Below, in pieces: positions 1 to 7,111 of a stretch of DNA of 15,443 nt (positions are counted from its first letter, which is position 1; each line of letters starts with the position of its first letter). A program made the translations under genes and the position numbers. Location of the stretch: NCBI GenBank assembly GCA_028714615.1, contig JAQTMA010000094.1, positions 1 through 15,443 of the forward strand, written 5' to 3'. This DNA comes from Anaerolineaceae bacterium. Lineage in GTDB: Bacteria > Chloroflexota > Anaerolineae > Anaerolineales > Anaerolineaceae. The notes under the pieces were generated by a model. It ran no database searches, had not been told where the DNA came from, and saw only the letters and a list, made by a program, of their open reading frames with translations.

Positions 1-635
1 ATGGCCTTACGTGCCAATTGTAGACCTTCCTCGAGAAACACTGGCGGCGTTCCCACTTGCTCGAACCAGATATGTGGACCACAGATTGGGCATGCGATGG
101 GTTGGGCGTGGAAGCGGCGATTTGTGGGATCCTCGTACTCAGCCCGGCATGCAGGGCACATCTCAAACCCGGCCATAGTGGTGTTCGGACGATCGTACGG
201 GATGTCTTGAATGATGGTGAAACGCGGACCGCAATTAGTGCAGTTGATAAAAGGGTAGCGGAAGCGGCGGTCCGACGGATTTAGAAGTTCGCGCTGGCAA
301 TCTGGACAGATCGAAACGTCCGGAGAGATCGGGATGAATTCACCGGGTTGAGGCTGGCTCTCGCGGATCGAAAAATTCGCGTAGCCATTAGGGGAGATAA
401 ACAAACGTTCGATTGAGTCAATGCGCGCCAGTGGAGGAGTCTCTTTTTGAAGACTTTCCGAGAATGCATTCACCGAATTTAATGGCCCATTCACCTCAAT
501 CTCTACTCCACGAGAGGAATTGCAAACCCAACCGGTTAACCCATAACGGGTTGCCAGTGCGTAAACAAAGGGGCGGAATCCCACCCCCTGAACGATCCCG
601 CGTACGAGGATCTGTAGACCTGATTGTTCTGTCAT
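1..635 (-). CDS. hypF: HypF, carbamoyltransferase for [NiFe] cyanide ligand synthesis (N-terminal part, runs off left edge)
   Basis: I translated this frame by hand: it starts at ATG 635..633 and stays open for 211 codons to the window edge, so the C-terminal part is missing. Residues 12-25 contain the acylphosphatase signature (GIVQGVGFRPFVY). After it come the paired zinc-finger motifs CPDC, CTNC, CPAC and CPIC at about residues 109-195, the arrangement expected at the HypF N-terminus. HypF uses carbamoyl phosphate and ATP to carbamoylate the C-terminal cysteine of HypE, the first step in making the CN ligands of the NiFe site. The start follows the hypB stop by seven bases, with AAGG as a modest ribosome site, so hypB and hypF are probably cotranscribed. 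hypC, hypD and hypE are not in the window and may lie further left. Confidence 0.93.
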   Translation of the reverse strand, partial: MTEQSGLQILVRGIVQGVGFRPFVYALATRYGLTGWVCNSSRGVEIEVNGPLNSVNAFSESLQKETPPLARIDSIERLFISPNGYANFSIRESQPQPGEFIPISPDVSICPDCQRELLNPSDRRFRYPFINCTNCGPRFTIIQDIPYDRPNTTMAGFEMCPACRAEYEDPTNRRFHAQPIACPICGPHIWFEQVGTPPVFLEEGLQLARKA

Positions 636-642
636 GCGTACC

Positions 643-1302
643 TTATGTTTGGGCTTTCCCTTTCAACCAGGCGATCCAAGGCTCGACGCCTTCACCTGTC
701 TTGCAGGAAAGTGGATAAACCTTGACTCCTGGGTTGAGCATTTCGACTCCATGGCGGAAGTAATCCATGTCGAAATTGATATAAGGCAACAAGTCGGTTT
801 TATTCAAAATGAGGACGTCGATGCCTCGGTAAATATTTGGATACTTATATGGTTTATCGTCACCTTCGGGCACGCTGGCGATTAGGACGTTAGCATGGGT
901 TCCGAGGGAAAAAGCTGCCGGGCACACCAGGTTACCGACATTTTCTACCATGAGTAGATCGAGATCTGCCAGGGGAAGTTGGGGTAGGGCATTGGCGATC
1001 ATAACAGCATCCAGGTGGCAATCTCCACCGGTATTAATTTGAACGGCAGGCATACCTGTGTCTGTAATCTTGTCAGCGTCAATAGTAACCGGGGCAGTAT
1101 CTCCTTCGATCACGCCCAGGCGGATTTCGGAATTCAACCGCCGGATAGTTTCCAAGATCAGGCTGGTTTTCCCCGCGCCGGGAGATGCCATCAGGTTGAT
1201 ACCATAAACGCTTTTCCGATCTAATTCAGCCCGGTTTTGGGTCGCTATTTGGTCGTTGGCATTCATAATCTTTTCGACGACGGTTACTCGTTGTATGCTC
1301 AT
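643..1302 (-). CDS. hypB: HypB, nickel-insertion GTPase
   Basis: This 219-residue SIMIBI-class GTPase delivers nickel with HypA to the large-subunit precursor. Visible motifs are the P-loop ASPGAGKT (residues 39-46), the conserved EGD at 66-68, the metal-site C95-H96 in GGDCHLDA, C127 in the ENVGNLVCPA stretch, and the guanine-specificity motif NKTD at 167-170. C95, H96 and C127 match the G-domain metal site known in HypB. The N-terminus lacks both the histidine-rich stretch and the CxxCGC motif found in some HypB proteins, so nickel storage is unlikely. The ATG is preceded by AAAGGA at good spacing and lies 15 bases after the hypA stop. It belongs to the hypA-hypB-hypF transcript. Confidence 0.96.
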   Translation of the reverse strand: MSIQRVTVVEKIMNANDQIATQNRAELDRKSVYGINLMASPGAGKTSLILETIRRLNSEIRLGVIEGDTAPVTIDADKITDTGMPAVQINTGGDCHLDAVMIANALPQLPLADLDLLMVENVGNLVCPAAFSLGTHANVLIASVPEGDDKPYKYPNIYRGIDVLILNKTDLLPYINFDMDYFRHGVEMLNPGVKVYPLSCKTGEGVEPWIAWLKGKAQT

Positions 1303-1317
1303 AATTAATCCTTTAGC

Positions 1318-1662
1318 TTACTTTTCGATCTCAATACTGTCGACCTGGAACTCCTCACCGCTCACGATCTTCACCCGGTTGCTGCCGCAATGAGGGCATG
1401 GGATCAGGTCTCCGGATAAGGTGAATATGGTAGTGCAGTCCAAACATGCTAACTGGGCTGGGATACGCTCAAAGTGGAGTAAGGCCCCCTTACATAGAGT
1501 ATCCTCGCTAAGTACATCCCAATAGAACTGGACTGAATCGTCGACAATGCTTGATAAGCGCCCGATCACCAGATTGATCTGGGTGACTTTGCGGGCATTT
1601 TCCCGTTTGGCGGCTTCGGAGGCAATATTCAGGATACTTTCAGTAATTGAAAGCTCGTGCAT
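1318..1662 (-). CDS. hypA: HypA, nickel metallochaperone
   Basis: This 114-residue protein is full length for HypA/HybF. It begins MHELS, where His2 (with the N-terminal amine and Glu3 nearby) is the known nickel site. It has the paired zinc motifs CLDC (residues 73-76) and CPHC (89-92). With HypB it places nickel into the HoxH precursor after the Fe(CN)2CO unit is in place. It is the first gene after a strong terminator, so it probably starts a new transcript. No Shine-Dalgarno is visible before the ATG, and a perfect TATAAT ends seven bases upstream, which suggests initiation at or beside the A of the ATG. Confidence 0.96.
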   Translation of the reverse strand: MHELSITESILNIASEAAKRENARKVTQINLVIGRLSSIVDDSVQFYWDVLSEDTLCKGALLHFERIPAQLACLDCTTIFTLSGDLIPCPHCGSNRVKIVSGEEFQVDSIEIEK

Positions 1663-1669
1663 CTGGGCT

Positions 1670-1675
1670 ATTATA
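1670..1675 (-). promoter_or_regulatory. -10 box of a possible leaderless hypA promoter
   Basis: The minus strand reads TATAAT at 1675..1670, followed by seven bases and then the hypA ATG. A start site seven or eight bases after the -10 box would coincide with the ATG. No convincing -35 hexamer is seen at 16-18 bp spacing, so the assignment rests on the perfect -10, the terminator just upstream, and the missing Shine-Dalgarno. Confidence 0.5.
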
Positions 1676-1719
1676 ATACAAAACAGGTGAAATTAGTTTT
1701 TATTAGTTCCATTTGGCAC

Positions 1720-1746
1720 AAGAAAAGGCGGGTCAGTTACCCGCCA
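1720..1746 (-). terminator. Intrinsic terminator after the cNMP-fold gene
   Basis: The minus strand reads GGCGGGT, a five-base loop (AACTG), ACCCGCC, then TTTTCTT. This is a perfect 7-bp GC-rich stem (1745..1739 with 1733..1727) followed by a U-rich tract. It lies 40 bases after the stop of the gene at 1786-2289 and separates that gene from hypA. Confidence 0.88.
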
Positions 1747-1785
1747 AACCATGCTGATCTGGTTCTTTATCTACCTCTTGAAGTT

Positions 1786-2289
1786 TTAATCTAGGGCAGT
1801 ATCGGTTTGAGGTACATACTCGGGATTAGCGAACATTTCCAGCAATTGCAGCCGGGTGGTGAGCAAGCGGCTGGCGGCTACGTTAGCAACCCGTTTCATG
1901 ATCATATATCCCAGGTCATGGTCCTCATCACAGAGCTTATGCAGGCTTTCAGCATGGAGGCTTACCAACCTGGTGGGGAGTAGGGCGCGAGCGCTGGCGG
2001 TGCGCTGGCGTACCACAGGAGTCATGCTCGACCAACCGACAATGTCGAGTGGTTCAGCAGTGAAGATGCGCACCCAACCTTTGTTAGGAACATGAATTTC
2101 TACCGCCAGTTGGCCCTCAAGAACCACGTACAGGTAATCTTCTTTCTCGCCTTCAAGGAAAAGCTGCTCATTGGTCTTTATCTGACACTGTGAAGCAATA
2201 CCCGCCAGTTTTTTCATTTGTGCGGAATCTAATTCCACAAACCATGGTATCGAGCGGAGAGAAGCCAATAGATCAGCCTGGTAATACAT
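1786..2289 (-). CDS. Stand-alone cyclic-nucleotide-binding-fold protein (Crp-like sensor domain, no DNA-binding domain)
   Basis: At 167 residues this is essentially one cNMP-binding beta barrel (about residues 15-130) with a C-terminal helix. The barrel shows YLYVVLEGQLAVEI and RTASARALLPTRL, typical of the Crp/PKA-regulatory-subunit fold. No helix-turn-helix follows, so it is probably not a transcription factor by itself. In cAMP-binding members the phosphate-binding cassette has a Gly-Glu pair before the conserved Arg. Here the stretch reads IVGWSSMTPVVRQRTAS, with Trp-Ser in place of the Glu, so ordinary cAMP binding is doubtful. The start is well supported by GAGGAAGGA before the ATG. It lies between the protease gene and the hyp genes, which suggests a hydrogenase-linked role, but its function is unknown. 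Confidence 0.85.
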   Translation of the reverse strand: MYYQADLLASLRSIPWFVELDSAQMKKLAGIASQCQIKTNEQLFLEGEKEDYLYVVLEGQLAVEIHVPNKGWVRIFTAEPLDIVGWSSMTPVVRQRTASARALLPTRLVSLHAESLHKLCDEDHDLGYMIMKRVANVAASRLLTTRLQLLEMFANPEYVPQTDTALD

Positions 2290-2399
2290 AACGGTCCTTC
2301 CTCATTGCCTGCACGGATCCCCTATACTGTTTTTAACATTATTCACGAACCGTTATAAGTGTTGTCCGTCATCAGCCTGGATGAAGATTGTCATCTGAT

Positions 2400-2419
2400 A
2401 TTATTATTCAGATAATAAT
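2400..2419. repeat. AT-rich inverted repeat between protease and cNMP-fold genes
   Basis: ATTATTAT, TCAG, ATAATAAT form a perfect 8-bp inverted repeat with a 4-base centre, just downstream of the protease stop. Next to it is a direct repeat AATTATT-CG-AATTATT on the minus strand. The arms have no GC pairs and no U-tract follows, so it is a poor terminator. It could be an operator or promoter element for the next gene. The rest of the 138-bp gap (2290-2427) shows no clear promoter. Confidence 0.4.
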
Positions 2420-2427
2420 TCGAATAA

Positions 2428-2940
2428 TTAAGGAAAAGATGGACTGCCAGGATATGTCCCCATGCTAATCCAAGTGAAAATGCGATCTACTGCCTGTTCA
2501 GCAAGAGCAGCAGTTGCTGAGGACAGCGAGTGCGTAAACTCAAACTGGAAGCCATGCACCGAGACAAGCATGGCAGCAGGACGGCGGTGATAGAGGCTTT
2601 CGGCCAAGGCAAGGCAAGTTTGAGGGGTCATGTGATGAGTAAATGCCGATGCCTGGTAGCCGGGTTGTAATATTTCCTGGTGTACATCCTCACGAACGTT
2701 GCCGGTGTGGGCATCAACAAAGCAAACACGCTCATAGGCAGTAATAACCTCGGCCAATTCAGGCATAAGCTGCAACTGGAACAACAAATCCGGAGAGCTG
2801 CCGAATTCCTGAAAGCCTTCACCAACTTCCGAGTCACGGGTTTTTCCTAAACGCCCGGCGAGACCATCCAGGACGTGCCAAGCGACGCCATCATCCTGGC
2901 GGTCCACATTTCCGTAACCGATGATCAAAATAGAATCCAC
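2428..2940 (-). CDS. hoxW: [NiFe] hydrogenase maturation endopeptidase (HoxW/HycI family)
   Basis: This protease removes the C-terminal peptide of HoxH after nickel insertion. I place the start at GTG 2940, which gives VDSILIIGYGN and about 170 residues, because family members begin just before the (V/I)xGxGN motif. A TTG at 2982 in the same frame has no ribosome site, and the extra residues do not resemble the family. Motifs are GYGNVDRQDDG near residues 8-18, an acidic residue in CFVDAHTG, and HH in FTHHMTPQTC, matching the metal-ligand positions of HybD-type proteases. Its likely substrate is the 26-residue tail on HoxH next door. It is separated from hoxH by an intrinsic terminator, so its expression depends on readthrough or a separate promoter. 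Confidence 0.88.
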   Translation of the reverse strand: MDSILIIGYGNVDRQDDGVAWHVLDGLAGRLGKTRDSEVGEGFQEFGSSPDLLFQLQLMPELAEVITAYERVCFVDAHTGNVREDVHQEILQPGYQASAFTHHMTPQTCLALAESLYHRRPAAMLVSVHGFQFEFTHSLSSATAALAEQAVDRIFTWISMGTYPGSPSFP

Positions 2941-2952
2941 ATGAATATGTCC

Positions 2953-2982
2953 ATTAGAAGTAAAGAGAGAAGACCCGGCCAA
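2953..2982 (-). promoter_or_regulatory. Possible promoter for the maturation protease gene
   Basis: On the minus strand TTGGCC (2982..2977) and TCTAAT (2958..2953) are separated by 18 bases. They lie between the hoxH terminator and the GTG at 2940, which leaves a leader of only a few bases. The matches are 4/6 and 5/6. This is a weak call, supported mainly by the need for a promoter after the terminator. Confidence 0.3.
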
Positions 2983-2988
2983 GAAAGT

Positions 2989-3036
2989 AGAAAAAAAACA
3001 GGGTACGGCCTGGAAAAATCAAGACGCACCCTGTTC
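2989..3036 (-). terminator. Intrinsic terminator after hoxH
   Basis: On the minus strand ACAGGGTGCG (3034..3025) pairs with CGTACCCTGT (3007..2998), with one G-U pair and a further A-U pair at the base. The loop is 17 bases. Eight T residues follow directly. It begins about ten bases after the hoxH stop and marks the end of the structural operon. Confidence 0.88.
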
Positions 3037-3046
3037 GGTAGGATAA

Positions 3047-4477
3047 TTATGCGTCGCGTTTCAAGGTTTGAACTACTGAACCATCGGCATCGATAACAGA
3101 TAGAACAATTGGCATCTGGCCGACTGCGTGTGTCGAGCAGGAAAGGCAAGGATCGTAGGCGCGGATTGCGGCTTCGACGCGGTTGAGCAAGCCTTCACGG
3201 ATCTGGTTACCATTAATGTAGGTCTTGGCGACACTATCGACGGCTTCGCACATTGCCCAGTTGTTATGTCCGGTGGAGACGATCAGGTTGACCTTCTTGA
3301 GCTGACCATTGCTATCAGTCCAATAGTGATGGATTAGTGTTCCACGAGGGGCTTCGATGACCCCGACGCCTTCACCCTGGAAATTCTGGTGGGTGTTCAG
3401 GACGTCCGTCGAAAGAATGTCCGGGTCGTCCAATAATACCTGTACTCGTTCTGCTGCAAATAGTCCTTCGATTAAACGAGCATAATGGTAGTGCAAGGTG
3501 TTTTCAACCGGGTGGCTGGGGTTGAGTGCCTTGAAGACTTTCAACTCAGCATCGGCCAGAGGGGTATCGATGTGCGTGGCAATATTCAAGCGACCCAAGG
3601 GGCCAACCCGGTAGACGCCATCCGGATAACCCATCTTCTTGTAATATGGGAATTTCAGGTACGACCAGTTCTCGACGTGTTCAGCGATAATATCCAGGTA
3701 ATCAGGCCCATCAAATTTCTCCAATTGTTGGCCGGAAGAATCGATGAGGCGGATCTGACCGTCGTATAGTTCCAGCCCGTTGTTTGGTGTAACCAGACCA
3801 AAGTATCCGGTGGGGAAGACAGCAAACTTGTCGATATCCTCTCGGTTCTTCTCTGCCCAGTCCTTCATCACGGCGATACCGGTCTGTAATGTGGCAATAG
3901 TCTCGTCCAGACCTTTGAGAATAGCATCCCGCTCTGCGGCTTTGATCGCGTGGTTGACGCCACCTGGGACCGCGAAGTTCGGGTGGATGCGGCGTCCGGC
4001 CAGGGTATGGATGATCTCCTGACCATATTTACGCAAGTTTACTGCTTTGAGTGCCAGGGCCGGGTTAGCCTGGATGATGCCTACCACATTGCGGATGGCT
4101 GGATCTGCGTCGAAGCCGAGCAGCAGGTCGGGGCCAGCCAGCTCGAAGAAATGCATGCCATGACTTTGGATGATCTGGCCCATGTGCATTAGCTCACGCA
4201 ACAGAGATGCTGGGCGAGGGGGTTTAGCGCCGATTAGATTATCCCCGGCCTTCGCCGAAGCCAGGTGGTGGCTGACTGGGCAAATGCCACAGATACGCGG
4301 GGTGATGGAGGGCATTTCGAAATACATACGCCCTTCACAGAATTTCTCAAACCCACGAAATTCGTTGATGTGCAGGTAGGCATGCTCTACCATCCCCTTG
4401 TCATCCAGCCGGATCGTGACCTTGGCGTGACCTTCGATGCGGGTTACTGGTTCTATCGTAATCTTTTGTGCTATCAT
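3047..4477 (-). CDS. hoxH: HoxH, [NiFe] hydrogenase large (catalytic) subunit, NAD-linked group 3 type
   Basis: This 476-residue protein is the H2-activating subunit. The N-terminal L1 motif [11 protein letters not shown] carries C63 and C66. The C-terminal L2 motif DPCLSCSTH carries C444 and C447, giving the four nickel and iron ligands. [11 protein letters not shown] (residues 10-20) is the usual start of cytoplasmic group 3 large subunits. The chain continues 26 residues past His450, so a HoxW-type protease must trim it after metal insertion. No Tat signal is present on HoxY and no membrane anchor is encoded, so the enzyme is cytoplasmic. The ATG follows AAGGAG and lies ten bases after hoxY. 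The context of diaphorase subunits suggests NAD(P)-linked H2 production or uptake. Confidence 0.97.
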   Translation of the reverse strand: MIAQKITIEPVTRIEGHAKVTIRLDDKGMVEHAYLHINEFRGFEKFCEGRMYFEMPSITPRICGICPVSHHLASAKAGDNLIGAKPPRPASLLRELMHMGQIIQSHGMHFFELAGPDLLLGFDADPAIRNVVGIIQANPALALKAVNLRKYGQEIIHTLAGRRIHPNFAVPGGVNHAIKAAERDAILKGLDETIATLQTGIAVMKDWAEKNREDIDKFAVFPTGYFGLVTPNNGLELYDGQIRLIDSSGQQLEKFDGPDYLDIIAEHVENWSYLKFPYYKKMGYPDGVYRVGPLGRLNIATHIDTPLADAELKVFKALNPSHPVENTLHYHYARLIEGLFAAERVQVLLDDPDILSTDVLNTHQNFQGEGVGVIEAPRGTLIHHYWTDSNGQLKKVNLIVSTGHNNWAMCEAVDSVAKTYINGNQIREGLLNRVEAAIRAYDPCLSCSTHAVGQMPIVLSVIDADGSVVQTLKRDA

Positions 4478-4487
4478 CGCTTACTCC

Positions 4488-5030
4488 TTAATGCCACTGA
4501 AGCTTTTCGTCTTTAAGTACAGGCTTACGTCCTTGAGCCAGTTCACTGAGCACGTAAAAGATCACATCCGCGTCGGGAGGGCAGCCTGGAACGAAGATAT
4601 CCACCGGAACGACTTCATCCAGGGCGCGTACCTTGGTGGGGACGCACAATTCTGGATCATCCGGAATCTTCCCTCCAGAGTCGGTGCTTTCTGTCTCGAC
4701 ATATGCGCGTCTGAGTGCTTCCTCGATAGTGAAGAAATTACGCATCGCCGGGACGCCGCCGAAAACCGCGCAATCGCCCAGAGCTACCAGGGTTTTGCAG
4801 CGGCTGCGCATGCGGTGAGCAACCTCTTCATTGGTGGTATTGTTGACTCCACCCTCCAGAATGCCTACATCAACTCCAGAAGCATCCGGTTCTTTCAAGT
4901 CGGTGATCGGGGTGGAACGGATATCAACCAGTTCAGCAATCTTAACGATCCGCTCGTCTATATCCAACAGTGACATATGGCATCCGGCGCAACCGGCCAA
5001 CCAATCACTCGAAATCTTGGGTTTTGCCAT
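4488..5030 (-). CDS. hoxY: HoxY, [NiFe] hydrogenase small subunit
   Basis: This 180-residue subunit carries only the proximal [4Fe-4S] cluster, the short form typical of cytoplasmic NAD-linked hydrogenases. The likely ligands are C14 and C17 (WLAGCAGCHMS), C87 (LGDCAVFGG) and C150 (VPGCPPD). There is no twin-arginine signal and no medial or distal cluster domain. The gene lies between the NuoG-like gene and hoxH, with AAGGAGAG six bases before the ATG. Electrons pass from the HoxH active site through this cluster to the NuoG-like protein. The family assignment is secure; C78 and C129 are extra cysteines without an assigned role. Confidence 0.96.
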   Translation of the reverse strand: MAKPKISSDWLAGCAGCHMSLLDIDERIVKIAELVDIRSTPITDLKEPDASGVDVGILEGGVNNTTNEEVAHRMRSRCKTLVALGDCAVFGGVPAMRNFFTIEEALRRAYVETESTDSGGKIPDDPELCVPTKVRALDEVVPVDIFVPGCPPDADVIFYVLSELAQGRKPVLKDEKLQWH

Positions 5031-5074
5031 GAAATACTCTCCTTCTGAGGTGCTACCCGAAAAACTGGGAAAGG

Positions 5075-7051
5075 TTAATCTCCGTAAAGTGCGACAGGGG
5101 ATGGTGACTGGAGAAGCGTGTCATGCCAATCGATATCTGCGGTGACGCCCAGGGAGGAACCCAACGCGTGCAGGACTTTTTCGTTCGACCACACTCCTTC
5201 AGGGGCGGGTAGAGCGGTATGCGTAGCCTGGATGCGTCCATCCAGACTAACATAATGACCGGATTGTTCAGCCCAGATCTCGACCGGCAGAACAACATCG
5301 GCCATTATCGTAACCGCAGAGGTATAGCTTGCCTGGACAGCCAGGAATGGGACGCCTTCCAGTTTTTTAATCAAGCGTTGGCTGACGACATCATCGCCGG
5401 CGGCCAGGTAAACGGCTTGCGCACCGTTGACCTCGACTCCGTTATCCAAACCAAGCAAAGCAGCAGTCAGGCTGTTCGCCTGGCCTTTCGCGCCGATGAT
5501 CGCAGAATGAGCCTCATCCAATGCCCCCAGCGCTCTCGCCAATTCCACGAGCGATTTGAGGGCAATCATGTTTCCATGAGCTGTAATTCCTTTACCATAA
5601 ACGAAAACTGGATGTTTTGCAGCTACCAGGAGGCTCGCTGCAGTCTCGATTTTTTCCGGGAGGATGCCGGTTTTTTGACTGACTGTGCTCGCTGTATATT
5701 TCTCCGCCTCGAACCCGGGTTTCGAACCCGTTAGTCGGCCAACTTCTGCTGCCAAACCATAGAGCAGATCGGCATCCGTACCGGGGGCTACTTTCAATAC
5801 CAAGTCGGCCAGATCATTCAAGCCGGTATCAGATGGATCGATGACGATGAGTTTCGTACCGTTTTGCAAGTTGCGTTTGACGAAGAAACCTGCCACCTGG
5901 TAATTTTCGGCCAGGTCAACGCCGATCGTAACCACAAGGTCAGCAGTCTTGAGTTGGTCCAGCTTGCCTTCAAACGGGTGACCTAACTCCTTAGCAAGTT
6001 TCTCGGCGGCAGCGGTCGTCTGTCCTTCCGCCGTTGAAGTTACATTCTGACTACCCAAGTGGTCAGCGAAGATTTGTTTGAAAAGCGCCAGGGATTCAGC
6101 CGGCAGACGGTTGGATGCGATGGCAGTTACCTGATCGCTACGCAGATGGGATTGGATGACACCCAAGGCTTCTTCCCAGGTGGCGGCCTTCAATCCGCCA
6201 TTTTTCCGCACCAGCGGCGTGAGGATGCGCTCCCGCTCTTCTTTCAACGGTTGAAAGCGCCCGAGGTTACACAGAACGCCCTGATTAACTGGAGATTCCC
6301 AATCACCATCAATGCGTAAAAGTTGATCATCGCGGGTAACCACCTGGATGCCACACCCAATCGAGCAACCGTTGCAGGTGGAAGCAACAGTATTTACCTG
6401 GATTTCCCGCCCCATGTACGCTGACTGGCGGTCAATGAGCGCCCCTGTCGGGCATATCTGGACGCAGGTACCGCACCCAACACATGAACTCTCGCCCAAT
6501 GGGGTACCCAGGTCCGCAACCAGGAAACTGTTGGCTCCACGTTCCTCGAATCCGAGGGTATAGTTGCCAACCAGTTCACCGCAGGCGCGCACACACCGGC
6601 GACAAAGGATGCAGCGGTTGTGGTCGAGGACAAAATCGGGGTGCGATGCATCAACCGGGTAGGCGGCCCAGTTTGGTTGCAACGGCCAGTGGGTCATACC
6701 TTCGGCATATGCACAGTTTTGGAGTTCGCAATCTCCACCGCTTTTTTGGCAATACATACAGAAATGATTACGCTCGCTGAAGATGAGGGTGAGCACGAAT
6801 TTGCGCGCCTCGCGTACTTTTTCTGTATCGGTATGGATGACCATATTGTTGTTGACCGGCAGGGTGCAGGATGGCTGCATAGTACGCAGACCATCCACCT
6901 CAACCAGGCATAGCCGGCATCCACCATAAGGCGTCAGGTTGGGATGATCACAAAGTGTGGGAATTTGGATCTCAGCCTGGCGGGCAGCCTGGAGGACGGT
7001 CGTCCCATCTGGGACTTCAATTAATTTTCCATCGATCGTTACATTGACCAT
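5075..7051 (-). CDS. nuoG: NuoG-like Fe-S electron-transfer subunit (long form in place of HoxU)
   Basis: At 658 residues this is far longer than HoxU (about 230-250) and resembles a shortened complex I NuoG. It has an N-terminal [2Fe-2S] ferredoxin domain (C34, C45, C48, C62), a HFCMYC...C...C cluster segment near residues 95-115, and two [4Fe-4S] motifs (CILCRRCVRAC and CVGCGTCVQICP) around 145-205. Next is CNGCSIGC plus a Cys 27 residues later, the CxxCx3Cx27C pattern of the N7-type cluster. A molybdopterin-oxidoreductase-like domain fills the rest, but it lacks the C-terminal cofactor domain and an obvious Mo ligand, so it is probably structural. I chose ATG 7051 over an in-frame TTG two codons upstream because GAGAGG is well placed for it. 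It probably links NuoF/NuoE to HoxY. Confidence 0.9.
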   Translation of the reverse strand: MVNVTIDGKLIEVPDGTTVLQAARQAEIQIPTLCDHPNLTPYGGCRLCLVEVDGLRTMQPSCTLPVNNNMVIHTDTEKVREARKFVLTLIFSERNHFCMYCQKSGGDCELQNCAYAEGMTHWPLQPNWAAYPVDASHPDFVLDHNRCILCRRCVRACGELVGNYTLGFEERGANSFLVADLGTPLGESSCVGCGTCVQICPTGALIDRQSAYMGREIQVNTVASTCNGCSIGCGIQVVTRDDQLLRIDGDWESPVNQGVLCNLGRFQPLKEERERILTPLVRKNGGLKAATWEEALGVIQSHLRSDQVTAIASNRLPAESLALFKQIFADHLGSQNVTSTAEGQTTAAAEKLAKELGHPFEGKLDQLKTADLVVTIGVDLAENYQVAGFFVKRNLQNGTKLIVIDPSDTGLNDLADLVLKVAPGTDADLLYGLAAEVGRLTGSKPGFEAEKYTASTVSQKTGILPEKIETAASLLVAAKHPVFVYGKGITAHGNMIALKSLVELARALGALDEAHSAIIGAKGQANSLTAALLGLDNGVEVNGAQAVYLAAGDDVVSQRLIKKLEGVPFLAVQASYTSAVTIMADVVLPVEIWAEQSGHYVSLDGRIQATHTALPAPEGVWSNEKVLHALGSSLGVTADIDWHDTLLQSPSPVALYGD

Positions 7052-7111
7052 TATCAAGCCTCTCTCGTGAGTTCAGGTGTTCGTGTTCGCACTTGTGACC
7101 CGGTTTGGATT

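Noticed and set aside
4437..4973. 178-codon plus-strand ORF
   Set aside because: It is antisense to hoxY and the end of hoxH, whose cluster and active-site motifs are intact; its translation shows no family pattern.
5219..5734. 171-codon plus-strand ORF
   Set aside because: It is antisense to the NuoG-like gene, with no recognisable motif.
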